Below are positions 1 to 5,802 of a stretch of 37,561 nt of DNA, piece by piece; within the stretch, counting starts at the first letter, position 1, and each line of letters opens with the position of its first letter. Both the position numbers and the translations under genes were made by a program. The notes under the pieces were generated by a model. That model was not told where the DNA came from, searched no databases, and saw only the letters and a program-made list of their open reading frames with translations. The stretch comes from a virus, in IMG/VR virus record IMGVR_UViG_3300050821_001899, positions 1 through 37,561 of that record; one strand, written 5' to 3'.

Positions 1-89
1 CGTGCCAACTCACTATGTAAAGCGCTATTTCTGCATAGCTGCAATGCTTGTTGGTGGCGCTCTAATGGCGTAAGAAACGCTTGACTATT
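1..89. repeat. Left-end direct repeat, copy 1 (89 bp)
   Basis: This stretch recurs at 170-258, at an offset of 169 bp, with one difference (A at 77, C at 246). It has no convincing reading frame. It holds a small stem (GCTAT 24-28 pairing with ATAGC 35-39) and ends with TTGACT at 81-86, a possible -35 element without a good -10. The window starts inside or at the edge of this repeat, so further copies may lie upstream. Role unknown. Confidence 0.9.
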
Positions 90-113
90 ACGGCACCAGG
101 GGGTTAGAGGAAG

Positions 114-145
114 TCCCACTGTGAGGTATCAGAGTACCTGTGGGA
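114..145. other. Imperfect hairpin between the left-end repeats
   Basis: TCCCAC (114-119) pairs with GTGGGA (140-145). Inside it AGGTA (124-128) pairs with TACCT (135-139), leaving a four-base bulge TGTG on the 5' side and a six-base loop. There is no T-run after it, so a classical terminator is unlikely. It could belong to a small RNA, a leader structure or a protein-binding site. The 1-284 region has no recognisable gene. Confidence 0.5.
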
Positions 146-169
146 AAGCTGCCCATTCTGGGAAAGAAC

Positions 170-258
170 CGTGCCAACTCACTATGTAAAGCGCTATTTC
201 TGCATAGCTGCAATGCTTGTTGGTGGCGCTCTAATGGCGTAAGAACCGCTTGACTATT
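170..258. repeat. Left-end direct repeat, copy 2 (89 bp)
   Basis: Near-identical to 1-89. After 258 the two copies diverge. TTGACT at 250-255 is followed 17 bases later by GATGCT (273-278), a weak promoter-like pair just upstream of the first gene at 285. The first gene has no clear ribosome-binding site, so the repeat may carry its transcription signal; this is inference. Confidence 0.85.
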
Positions 259-284
259 GCGACATCCTGTCCGATGCTCGATCT

Positions 285-584
285 ATGACCAAAAACCAGG
301 ACACAGGCGTTACCTTTCGTGGCGTTCCGATCGTCAGGGACGACGGCTCCCCTCTTCAGGTCGGCGATATCGTTGCTGGTGAAACATTCCTTGTGCGAGC
401 GCCTATTGAGTTCGCCGCTTGGAGAGAGCGCATGGGAATGACCCAGCAGGACGCCGCAAGGGCTCTCGGGCTGCACCTCCGCACCGCGCAGCGATACGAC
501 GCCGGGGAGGCAACCCCCCACCCCATTACCCTCGCCTGTGCGTACCTGGAGCTGGTGAGAACGCTGAAAGGATTGCTGAAATGA
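285..584 (+). CDS. Small XRE-type helix-turn-helix regulator
   Basis: A 99-residue protein with a Cro/C1-type helix-turn-helix at residues 46-90: MTQQDAARALGL forms the first helices and RTAQRYDAGEATP the recognition helix and following turn. Residues 1-45 are a beta-like lead-in of unknown role. Such proteins bind operator DNA as dimers and control phage early genes or the lysis-lysogeny choice. It is the first gene of a chain in which each stop overlaps the next start. There is no clear Shine-Dalgarno before ATG 285, so the message may be almost leaderless. The fold is clear; the target is unknown. Confidence 0.75.
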   Translation: MTKNQDTGVTFRGVPIVRDDGSPLQVGDIVAGETFLVRAPIEFAAWRERMGMTQQDAARALGLHLRTAQRYDAGEATPHPITLACAYLELVRTLKGLLK

Positions 585-1237
585 CTTACACCACTTGGCT
601 TAAAGATGCGAACGGCAACAAATGCAGTGTTGAATTTTTCGGCTCGAAAGCAGCAGCTCAAACAGCGCTCGACAGCCTGAAGGGGTGCAAAAATTGCATT
701 AACTGCTCGGACTGCTCGGACTGCTCGGACTGCTCGGACTGCTCGCGCTGCTCGCGCTGCTGGGACTGCTCGCGCTGCTCGGACTGCTCGGACTGCTCGC
801 GCTGCTGGGACTGCTCGCGCTGCTCGGACTGCTCGCGCTGCTCGGACTGCTGGGACTGCTCGCGCTGCTCGGACTGCTCGCGCTGCTGGGACTGCTCGGG
901 CAAAAACGGCGAGAAAGGCGATCTTGTCGCCCCAGCGGTTCCAAAGATAGCCGGGATTCATGGCCAAGTTTACGCCGCCGTCTCGGCCCCTAATGCGCTC
1001 GACATGTCCGCCTGGCACACTTGCGGCACGACTCATTGCAGAGGCGGGTGGGTCGTACATCTTGCTGGGGAAGCCGGTTACGCGCTTGAGCGCTTCCACA
1101 ACACGGCGCTCGCGGCACAATTAATTTACCGCGAGAGTGGATACCCAATCAACCCATGCCGCTTCTATGACAGGAACGCCGATGCACTGGCGGATATGAA
1201 GCGGCTCGCTGAACTCGAAGCGGAGGCGCTGAAATGA
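581..1237 (+). CDS. Cys-rich tripeptide-repeat protein (C-[SW]-[DR])n
   Basis: 218 residues, starting at the ATG that overlaps the previous stop (ATGA, 581-584); a longer upstream start would only run over the regulator gene. Residues 36-105 hold 24 cysteines at an exact spacing of three, mainly CSD and CSR units with CWD every four or five units. The C-terminal part (about 130-218) is an ordinary domain with a WHTCGTTHCRGGW motif. I recall that motif from hypothetical phage and prophage proteins of alphaproteobacteria. The array could form a regular helix or solenoid, bind metal, or be disulfide-linked. No function can be assigned. Confidence 0.8.
   Translation: MTYTTWLKDANGNKCSVEFFGSKAAAQTALDSLKGCKNCINCSDCSDCSDCSDCSRCSRCWDCSRCSDCSDCSRCWDCSRCSDCSRCSDCWDCSRCSDCSRCWDCSGKNGEKGDLVAPAVPKIAGIHGQVYAAVSAPNALDMSAWHTCGTTHCRGGWVVHLAGEAGYALERFHNTALAAQLIYRESGYPINPCRFYDRNADALADMKRLAELEAEALK
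686..895 (+). repeat. Coding 9-bp microrepeat array (Cys every third codon)
   Basis: About 23 tandem nine-base units of the types TGCTCGGAC, TGCTCGCGC and TGCTGGGAC, in frame with the gene at 581-1237. TGC codons fall at 686-688 and every ninth base through 893-895. The unit length is a multiple of three, so gain or loss of units keeps the frame and only changes protein length. Confidence 0.95.
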
Positions 1238-1533
1238 CCGATCTGCTCGATGCTATTCAGCACGCGCTTTGTTGCCCGACAGGATGCAAAGCTCTTGAGG
1301 CTGGCGTGATTAAGGATTGCGCGGCGAAGCTGACGAAAGAGCACGCGCAAGCCGCAATCGCTCTGTGCCAGGAGGCGTACCGCGATAAAATCCGTGCGCT
1401 CGTTGCAATCCAAAGGCAAGCGAATGAACTGGCGGATATGCTCGCCGAGCCTGACAACCAGCCTAACCGCGTCGCCCTTTCTAAGCTCGTGGCGCGAGGC
1501 ATCGCTAAACTCGCATCGGAGGCGCTAAAATGA
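1234..1533 (+). CDS. Hypothetical small alpha-helical protein
   Basis: 99 residues, starting at an ATG that overlaps the previous stop by four bases. The sequence is mostly helical (AKLTKEHAQAAIALCQEAY and neighbours) with several cysteines near the N-terminus and no signal peptide or membrane segment. I do not recognise a family. The coupling to both neighbours suggests joint translation with the early block. Confidence 0.7.
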   Translation: MTDLLDAIQHALCCPTGCKALEAGVIKDCAAKLTKEHAQAAIALCQEAYRDKIRALVAIQRQANELADMLAEPDNQPNRVALSKLVARGIAKLASEALK

Positions 1534-1703
1534 CCTACGCGCTCCGAATGGCGCTGGCCTTTCTGCGCGCTATGAGTTGCCGTTCCCTTGACATTAACAG
1601 CCTGGAGCCGGGCTGCGATCGCATCTTGTCAACGGGGGAGAACCGAGGCCCAGAGGGGAGACGGCGCGGTGCTGCTTGCTGGGAAAGAGCGAAGGCCACT
1701 TAA
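1530..1703 (+). CDS. Possible small ORF, 57 residues
   Basis: It starts at the ATG overlapping the previous stop (ATGA at 1530-1533) and runs to TAA at 1701-1703. The start fits the coupling pattern of this region, but the second half (GENRGPEGRRRGAACWER) looks low in information, so the true product could be shorter or absent. TTGACA at 1588-1593 lies inside it without a convincing -10. Confidence 0.4.
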   Translation: MTYALRMALAFLRAMSCRSLDINSLEPGCDRILSTGENRGPEGRRRGAACWERAKAT

Positions 1704-1722
1704 CCTTGATGGAGACTGGACG

Positions 1723-1866
1723 ATGACAAAGCATGTTCGCAACTACGGCAAGATCGCCGTCGCGTGGTTCGCGGCCGGCGCGGGCTGGGACATCCAGGGG
1801 CGCGTGCTCGATCACTTCCTTGACGACTGGTTCTCGCACGTCACTTGGCTCGCGTGGCTCCAATGA
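1723..1866 (+). CDS. Hypothetical 47-residue protein
   Basis: Starts at ATG 1723 with GGAG (1711-1714) eight bases upstream. The residues are aromatic-rich (WFAAGAGWDIQGR, WFSHVTWLAWLQ), suggesting a small amphipathic or membrane-associated protein. It ends in an ATGA overlap with the next gene. The longer frame upstream is not needed and has no good start. Confidence 0.6.
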   Translation: MTKHVRNYGKIAVAWFAAGAGWDIQGRVLDHFLDDWFSHVTWLAWLQ

Positions 1867-2165
1867 AGCACGATCTTATTGGCTTCAACGTCACGTCGCA
1901 TGGACCGTCGATTTACGAATGCCGGTGCGGCGCAGAATTAAAATCCTCTGAAGCGCTCGGAAGCCATTTGGACCGATACCGCATGCTTGAAGAGGCGTGC
2001 CGCGCTTGGCACGAGTGGAGCCACTGGTGGCCCCCGCTCACGGTCATGGACTGCCCATGTTCGTCTTGCGAGGCTAAGCGCTTGAACCGCATTCCATTGC
2101 GAGCTGGCATCGTTGCCGAGTTCCGCCGCGTCTGCGAACGCGAAGGCTATCGGGTGGTGCCATGA
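1863..2165 (+). CDS. Small Cys/His-rich protein, possible zinc binder
   Basis: 100 residues. The N-terminal YECRCGAELKSSEALGSHL has CxC followed by a distant His, like a degenerate zinc finger; CPCSSCEAKR near residue 70 is a second Cys cluster. It is translationally coupled to both neighbours through ATGA overlaps. Zinc binding is an inference; the partner (DNA, RNA or protein) is unknown. Confidence 0.65.
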   Translation: MKHDLIGFNVTSHGPSIYECRCGAELKSSEALGSHLDRYRMLEEACRAWHEWSHWWPPLTVMDCPCSSCEAKRLNRIPLRAGIVAEFRRVCEREGYRVVP

Positions 2166-2302
2166 CCCGCCTTCTGCGCCGCATCTTCACCCGCAAGCGC
2201 AAATGGATTCCTCTGCACGCCAGGCCGTGGCGACCGCCGAGCTACAAGGTCGTGGCATGGCATATCGAGCACGCAACCCGCTACTCGGAGTTGTCAAAAT
2301 GA
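2162..2302 (+). CDS. Hypothetical 46-residue basic protein
   Basis: Starts at the ATG overlapping the previous stop and ends at TGA 2300-2302, overlapping the next start. The N-terminus is strongly basic (TRLLRRIFTRKRKW). No domain recognised. Support comes from the perfect overlaps on both sides. Confidence 0.5.
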   Translation: MTRLLRRIFTRKRKWIPLHARPWRPPSYKVVAWHIEHATRYSELSK

Positions 2303-2403
2303 TTCGATATTCCGATTGGATCATCAACGCGCTGATCGTGTTCTCCGTGGGAGCGATCGGCGGATACGTTCTTACCGCGCTATGGGTGGCCTTCAGTGTT
2401 TGA
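2299..2403 (+). CDS. Single-span membrane protein, 34 residues
   Basis: Start ATG 2299 overlaps the previous stop. Residues 8-32 form one hydrophobic helix (IINALIVFSVGAIGGYVLT) after a short MIRYSDW head. Tiny inner-membrane proteins of this type are common in phage early regions and are sometimes involved in exclusion or host take-over, but nothing in the sequence says which. Confidence 0.55.
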   Translation: MIRYSDWIINALIVFSVGAIGGYVLTALWVAFSV

Positions 2404-2605
2404 CGCGAAAGAATTTCGGGGTGCGCAGCGAGTCGGCGTGAAGCTGCCGCTAGACGACGCCGATAAATTGCTGGCGAATCAACTATCGCACGCAACACGG
2501 CTGCTCATTGGCGGCGTTAGGTATGCACGGTCGGCGTATATTTCGGGTGGATGTCTTGTTCTTGAGTGGACGCCGATTGGTAGCGAAGCTGAGCCGACCA
2601 CTTAG
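2396..2605 (+). CDS. Hypothetical 69-residue protein
   Basis: GTG start at 2396 overlaps the previous gene by eight bases. The sequence has a regular helix/strand pattern (FRGAQRVGVKLPLDDADKLL, then a beta-like tail). It is the last gene of the first plus-strand chain and overlaps the 3' end of a minus-strand gene by 89 bases. Confidence 0.55.
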   Translation: MFDAKEFRGAQRVGVKLPLDDADKLLANQLSHATRLLIGGVRYARSAYISGGCLVLEWTPIGSEAEPTT

Positions 2606-2756
2606 CCGCTTCCTCGCGGATTACTTTATCGGGCGACTTCAGCGCGAATTCGAGCGCACGCGCCAAACCTTCACAATCCTTGCGCTGGTACGCAACATAA
2701 AAACGACGGCGCGCAAACGCGCGCCGCACTAACGAGAGGATGTTAACACCGAACAT
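2517..2756 (-). CDS. Hypothetical protein, minus-strand unit gene 2
   Basis: 79 residues. The ATG at 2756-2754 shares one base with the stop of the upstream minus-strand gene (TGATG), which fixes the start. The N-terminus is basic (RRAFARRRFYVAYQRKD) and the middle is helical (ARALEFALKSPDKVIREEAAK). Its 3' end overlaps a plus-strand gene. No family recognised. Confidence 0.6.
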   Translation of the reverse strand: MFGVNILSLVRRAFARRRFYVAYQRKDCEGLARALEFALKSPDKVIREEAAKWSAQLRYQSASTQEQDIHPKYTPTVHT

Positions 2757-3013
2757 CAAGACGCTTTCTCCCAAGTGTTTGCCGTGAGCGCACCGTTTAG
2801 GCCATCAAGCCCGGCGCAGAACATCTCGACGATGTTCTCTATCACCGTAGGCGATAGCGATTCAACGGGGCGGTCAAGTTTCCGGTTTCTATAATCGAGC
2901 GTAAGAAACCCCGCACCATGACTATCTCTCTTAATGCGCCCTACTTTGTAGCCGTAGCGGTAGACCGTGCCAATTTGGGGGAAGTAGTAGACAATCTCAA
3001 TGTGGAAACGCAT
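2756..3013 (-). CDS. Hypothetical protein, minus-strand unit gene 1
   Basis: 85 residues, starting at the minus-strand ATG 3013-3011 with GGAG six bases upstream; a longer TTG start at 3040 lacks this signal. The first half is beta-rich with many Tyr (IEIVYYFPQIGTVYRYGYK), the second helical. It leads a two-gene minus-strand unit that diverges from the ribbon-helix-helix gene. Function unknown. Confidence 0.65.
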   Translation of the reverse strand: MRFHIEIVYYFPQIGTVYRYGYKVGRIKRDSHGAGFLTLDYRNRKLDRPVESLSPTVIENIVEMFCAGLDGLNGALTANTWEKAS

Positions 3014-3027
3014 GAAAATCTCCGTCG

Positions 3028-3057
3028 TTGACATCGCCAATCAAAGCATGGTATTTT
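3028..3057 (+). promoter_or_regulatory. Promoter candidate for the plus-strand 3088 block
   Basis: TTGACA (3028-3033) and TATTTT (3052-3057) with an 18-base spacer. The predicted start of transcription, near 3064, lies shortly before the gene at 3088. The same hexamers and spacing recur at 34440-34469. It overlaps a minus-strand promoter candidate. Confidence 0.55.
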
Positions 3058-3068
3058 GTGGAAGTCAA
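3040..3068 (-). promoter_or_regulatory. Promoter candidate for the minus-strand unit
   Basis: On the minus strand TTGACT (3068-3063) is followed after 17 bases by TTTGAT (3045-3040). Transcription would start near 3033, just upstream of the minus gene start at 3013. It is interlocked with the plus-strand promoter, so the two probably compete or share an operator. Confidence 0.45.
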
Positions 3069-3087
3069 TGGGAAAGATTGGAATGTT

Positions 3088-3246
3088 ATGGAACGCGACC
3101 GCGATAAACCCGCTGATGTAAGGGTTATCATTCCTCGCGACATCGCGCGGGAGTTGCGGAAACGCGCCCGAGAGGAGCGCCGGACCCTGGCGGCTCAGGT
3201 GCTCATTGAGATTGAACGCAGCATCGCGGACTTGCCTAATGTCTGA
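3088..3246 (+). CDS. Ribbon-helix-helix (Arc/MetJ-like) regulator
   Basis: 52 residues from ATG 3088. VRVIIPRDIARELRKRAREE is a classic ribbon strand plus helix A, followed by TLAAQVLIEIERSI as helix B. Such proteins bind operators as dimers through the antiparallel ribbon. It sits next to two overlapping divergent promoters, which makes autoregulation and control of the minus-strand pair plausible. Small transcription regulator and antitoxin-type DNA binder are both possible; no toxin partner is evident. Confidence 0.7.
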   Translation: MERDRDKPADVRVIIPRDIARELRKRAREERRTLAAQVLIEIERSIADLPNV

Positions 3247-3526
3247 TCTGCCGCTCCTAGATTGGACCCCGCCCGTTCCCTTCGACGGCAAGGGCGATAC
3301 CTTCGTTGTGGGGCGCGACGGCAAGCGCCTAGGCGCTCAGTGCCAGCGCGTCTATGACGCGATGAGGGCGGGCGAGTGGTGGTTGCTGCACGACCTCGCG
3401 AGCGCGTGCGACGCGCCCGAGGCATCGGTGTCGGCGCGCTTGCGCGACCTCCGCCGTTACGGTTTCAAGATCGAGCGCGAGTACATCACGGGCGGTTTGT
3501 GGCGATATAGGATGCGCCGTGAGTGA
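3239..3526 (+). CDS. Winged-helix DNA-binding protein
   Basis: 95 residues from ATG 3239, overlapping the end of the previous gene. The C-terminal two-thirds read as a winged helix: WWLLHDLASACDAPEASVSARL (helices and recognition helix), RDLRRYGFKIERE and GLWRYRM as the wing. This compact form is common next to phage replication and methyltransferase genes. The N-terminal LDWTPPVPF segment is of unknown role. Confidence 0.7.
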   Translation: MSDLPLLDWTPPVPFDGKGDTFVVGRDGKRLGAQCQRVYDAMRAGEWWLLHDLASACDAPEASVSARLRDLRRYGFKIEREYITGGLWRYRMRRE

Positions 3527-4139
3527 TTGGCCCTTTGGCGATCTGAAGCGCGGGCATTACGGGGCGATATATGCCGATCCGCCTTGGGGATTCAATCTTT
3601 GGTGGGGTGGTCGCACAAATGAAACGCCAGCAGGCGTCCCTTCGCGAGCGACTCAGCCACATTATGATGTTTGGAGGGAGCCTGAGCTAAACGCGCTCCC
3701 CGTCAATCTAATTGCTGCAGACGATTGCGTGCTTTTCCTTTGGACGTGCTGGCCGGTACTTGAGTGGTCACTGCGCACAATTAAGGCGTGGGGCTTTGAG
3801 TTCAAAACATGCGGGTTTTGCTGGGTGAAGGCACATGCAAAACAGATAGACATGTTCCGCGACAATATCGAGCCTCACATGACGCTTGGATACTGGACGC
3901 GCTCAAATTCTGAGGTTTGTTTGCTCGCTACGCGCGGCAAACCAAAGCGCACTGATTCTGGCGTGAAGCAAGCCATCATCGAGCCGCGCCGCGAGCACAG
4001 CCGCAAGCCGGATTGCGTCTATAGCCGCATCGAGCGCTTGGTGGCTGGCCCCTATTGCGAACTATTCGCCCGCACGACTCGGCCGGGCTGGGATAGTTGG
4101 GGCAACGAAGTCAGTAAGTTTAAGCCGGTTGTCGCATGA
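3519..4139 (+). CDS. MT-A70 family adenine-N6 DNA methyltransferase
   Basis: 206 residues from GTG 3519. The catalytic DPPW motif is at residues 20-23 within AIYADPPWGF, followed by an SAM-fold arrangement including FLWTCWPVLEWSL and later RPGWDSWGNE. The family transfers methyl from S-adenosylmethionine to the N6 of adenine; the small phage versions act on DNA and may protect it from host restriction. It lies between a winged-helix gene and a RusA-like gene, so it belongs to the DNA-metabolism block. The recognition sequence cannot be read from the protein. Confidence 0.9.
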   Translation: MSDWPFGDLKRGHYGAIYADPPWGFNLWWGGRTNETPAGVPSRATQPHYDVWREPELNALPVNLIAADDCVLFLWTCWPVLEWSLRTIKAWGFEFKTCGFCWVKAHAKQIDMFRDNIEPHMTLGYWTRSNSEVCLLATRGKPKRTDSGVKQAIIEPRREHSRKPDCVYSRIERLVAGPYCELFARTTRPGWDSWGNEVSKFKPVVA

Positions 4140-4498
4140 TAATTTTCAATCTCCCCAAACCACCATCAACCAATCGTCTCTACAAGCGCGTGCTCAACGC
4201 GAAAGGCCGACGGCCGTATACGAAGGAATATACCGACTGGCACAACAGGGCCGCTTGGGCGGTTGCGACACAGCGCTTAGGTCAACAAAAGCGCATCGAG
4301 GGACGCTATATTCTCACGTTCACATTGGGGCGCTGCAAGCTTGACATCGGCAACGCCGAGAAGGCTGTGAGCGATTTGCTTCAACACATGGGCGTGATCC
4401 GCAATGACCGAGACGCCGAAGAAATCCGCTTAAAATGGGGAGATATTGAAGGATGTCGAGTGGAACTAAACGAGGCCCCGACTTCGAAAACGCCATAG
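4136..4498 (+). CDS. rusA: RusA-like Holliday junction resolvase
   Basis: 120 residues, the family's usual size. The N-terminal LPKPPSTNRLY motif and the C-terminal DIGNAEKAVSDLL...GVIRNDRD motif are typical. D70, K76 and D91 fall where Escherichia coli RusA has its acidic and lysine residues; the second acid (D72 in E. coli) is Gly here, which may be subfamily variation or reduced activity. RusA dimers cut four-way junctions during recombination and replication. The start overlaps the methyltransferase stop (ATGA). Confidence 0.88.
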   Translation: MIIFNLPKPPSTNRLYKRVLNAKGRRPYTKEYTDWHNRAAWAVATQRLGQQKRIEGRYILTFTLGRCKLDIGNAEKAVSDLLQHMGVIRNDRDAEEIRLKWGDIEGCRVELNEAPTSKTP

Positions 4499-4716
4499 TG
4501 CGCTTGTGGAATGACAATCTCCCACAAAGCAAGATCGTCACGGAGCTTGAGAGGTTGGGTTGGCCTGTCACCGGCAAGATCGTCCGTTATTACGCGTACA
4601 AGCTCGGGCTCTATCGCCGTCGGCCTTACGTTGCCGTACCGTCGAATAGAACGACAACGGCACTCAGCGACCAAGAGCGCGCGATGTTTTTTCGCGGACT
4701 CGAAAAACTTTTCTGA
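4453..4716 (+). CDS. GcrA-like / HTH small protein
   Basis: 87 residues from ATG 4453, with a purine-rich GGGGAG upstream, overlapping the resolvase gene by 46 bases. IVRLWNDNLPQSKIVTELERLG then VRYYAYKLGLYRRRP resembles the N-terminal DNA-binding helices of GcrA-type regulators, which in alphaproteobacteria act with CcrM-methylated promoters. Only the helical region matches; the C-terminal half is not recognised. Confidence 0.6.
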   Translation: MSSGTKRGPDFENAIVRLWNDNLPQSKIVTELERLGWPVTGKIVRYYAYKLGLYRRRPYVAVPSNRTTTALSDQERAMFFRGLEKLF

Positions 4717-4723
4717 CATTTTG

Positions 4724-4751
4724 TTGACACGGGTTTTAGCTATGGCATTGT
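4724..4751 (+). promoter_or_regulatory. Weak promoter candidate before replication gene
   Basis: TTGACA at 4724-4729 is a perfect -35 hexamer, but the best -10 (CATTGT, 4746-4751, spacer 16) is poor. The 133-base gap before the replication gene would form a leader containing the hairpin at 4788-4815. Confidence 0.3.
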
Positions 4752-4787
4752 GACGGTCGTTGCCGACGGGCAGCGATCACGGGCGAG

Positions 4788-4815
4788 GGGCTGGTGCTGC
4801 GCCGAGAACCAGCCC
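4788..4815 (+). other. GC-rich leader hairpin before replication gene
   Basis: GGGCTGGT (4788-4795) pairs perfectly with ACCAGCCC (4808-4815) around a 12-base loop. A run of C/T (4815-4833) follows instead of a T-tract. It may be an attenuator-like structure, a translational control element or part of the replication region. Confidence 0.45.
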
Positions 4816-4849
4816 GCCCCTCCCCCACCTTTCTCGGAAGGGAAACAAT

Positions 4850-5587
4850 TTGGACTGGTTCCGCTCCTACCATGGCGCCCCAACAGACCCTAAGTGGAGG
4901 GTTATTTCCAATCGTGTAACGCAATGTAACGCAGGCTCCGTTACAGTAACGCCAGGGTGCGTTACGGCAGTTTTTTGGGCTTTGCTCGACCACGCCAGCC
5001 AAGCGTCAGAGCGAGGGTCAATCAAGGAATTTGACACTGAAACTTTAGCCTCTGCTTTTGATTGGCCGGAGGCAAAAGTGCTCGCCATCGTGACCGCGTT
5101 AAAAGAGAAAAATATCATTATTAACGATAGGTTAACTGCATGGGATAAGCGCCAACCAAAGCGCGAGGATGACAGCCGAGAGCGAGTTCGGAGGTATCGT
5201 GACAAAGGGTCTGTAACGCACCGTAACGCAGAGCAACGCACCGTAACGACAGAGCAGAGTAGAGAAGAACAGAACAGAGAAGAAAGAGTAGAGCCAACGT
5301 CTCGTGTTAATGGCTCTCTTGAGAAAGAACATTTCGCGGAAAAAACAAACGCGATTTTGAACGCTGCGGCGAAAGCCACGAAACACACAAACGGCGGGCC
5401 GAACTACAATGACCCCGCCGAGCGCAAGCATCGATGGGAGCAAAAAATTATAGAAGAGATCAACCGCCGCCTTCCCCCCGCAAACGCCAGGATCATTATT
5501 GATGGGTACCTTCGCGGTGAGCGCGAAGCCAAAGCATTTTTCAACAAGATTGACGCCGACGTAAAACGCCAGGAGGCGCGCGTATGA
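4850..5587 (+). CDS. Phage replication initiator-like protein
   Basis: 245 residues from TTG 4850, which has a strong GGAAGGGA ribosome-binding site seven bases upstream; an upstream TTG at 4760 would translate the hairpin leader and is less likely. The N-terminus DWFRSYHGAPTDPKW and the later KRQPKRED segment are signatures I recognise from alphaproteobacterial phage replication proteins. Residues 10-100 probably form a DnaD/O-type winged helix; the middle is charged and purine-encoded; the C-terminus is helical. The gene contains two arrays of 10-bp-spaced repeats, as in lambda O. Confidence 0.7.
   Translation: MDWFRSYHGAPTDPKWRVISNRVTQCNAGSVTVTPGCVTAVFWALLDHASQASERGSIKEFDTETLASAFDWPEAKVLAIVTALKEKNIIINDRLTAWDKRQPKREDDSRERVRRYRDKGSVTHRNAEQRTVTTEQSREEQNREERVEPTSRVNGSLEKEHFAEKTNAILNAAAKATKHTNGGPNYNDPAERKHRWEQKIIEEINRRLPPANARIIIDGYLRGEREAKAFFNKIDADVKRQEARV
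4916..4965. repeat. Iteron-like cluster 1 (possible origin)
   Basis: GTAACGCA at 4916-4923 and 4926-4933, CGTTAC (4939-4944) facing GTAACGC (4946-4952) as a palindrome, and TGCGTTAC (4958-4965) inverted. The direct copies share a 10-bp phase, one helical turn, which is not a codon multiple, so protein constraint does not explain them. Confidence 0.6.
5213..5250. repeat. Iteron-like cluster 2 (possible origin)
   Basis: Four direct copies at exactly 10-bp steps: GTAACGCA 5213-5220 and 5223-5230, GCAACGCA 5233-5240, GTAACGAC 5243-5250. They are followed by a purine-rich, G-poor tract at 5247-5297 that could serve as an unwinding region. Together with cluster 1 this resembles the initiator-gene origin of lambda; function is inferred. 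Confidence 0.6.
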
Positions 5588-5802
5588 ATTTTTCACCGCC
5601 CGATTACACGACTCACGAAATCTCACAGCGTATTCGCCAGCGGCGCGAGTGGGAAGAAGCTGCGGCACACCGCCAAGCATGGGCTGAGGCACATGGTTGT
5701 GTTGACTTCAAAGAAGTGATGCGGCTCGGCATTCAAGCGGTCGGGCGCCGAGTACAAACCACTGGAGGAGCCGGAAGTGCGGAAGCAACCGAAATCACCT
5801 AA
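5584..5802 (+). CDS. Hypothetical small protein before terminase
   Basis: 72 residues, ATGA-coupled to the replication gene and overlapping the terminase start by 26 bases. Helical and charged in the first half (ISQRIRQRREWEEAAAHRQAWAEAH). Its position could suit a very small terminase subunit, but I see no DNA-binding motif to support that. Confidence 0.55.
   Translation: MNFSPPDYTTHEISQRIRQRREWEEAAAHRQAWAEAHGCVDFKEVMRLGIQAVGRRVQTTGGAGSAEATEIT

Noticed and set aside
419-580. N-terminal extension of the Cys-array gene
   Set aside because: It overlaps the HTH regulator in another frame; the ATG at 581 gives the regional ATGA coupling.
686-895. Short regular repeats as CRISPR
   Set aside because: Repeats are nine bases with no spacers and are in frame within a protein.
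356-1120. Long minus-strand frame rich in Ala-Val-Arg repeats opposite the Cys-array gene
   Set aside because: It is the shadow of the nine-base repeat; no ribosome-binding site, low-complexity product, and it covers two well-supported plus genes.
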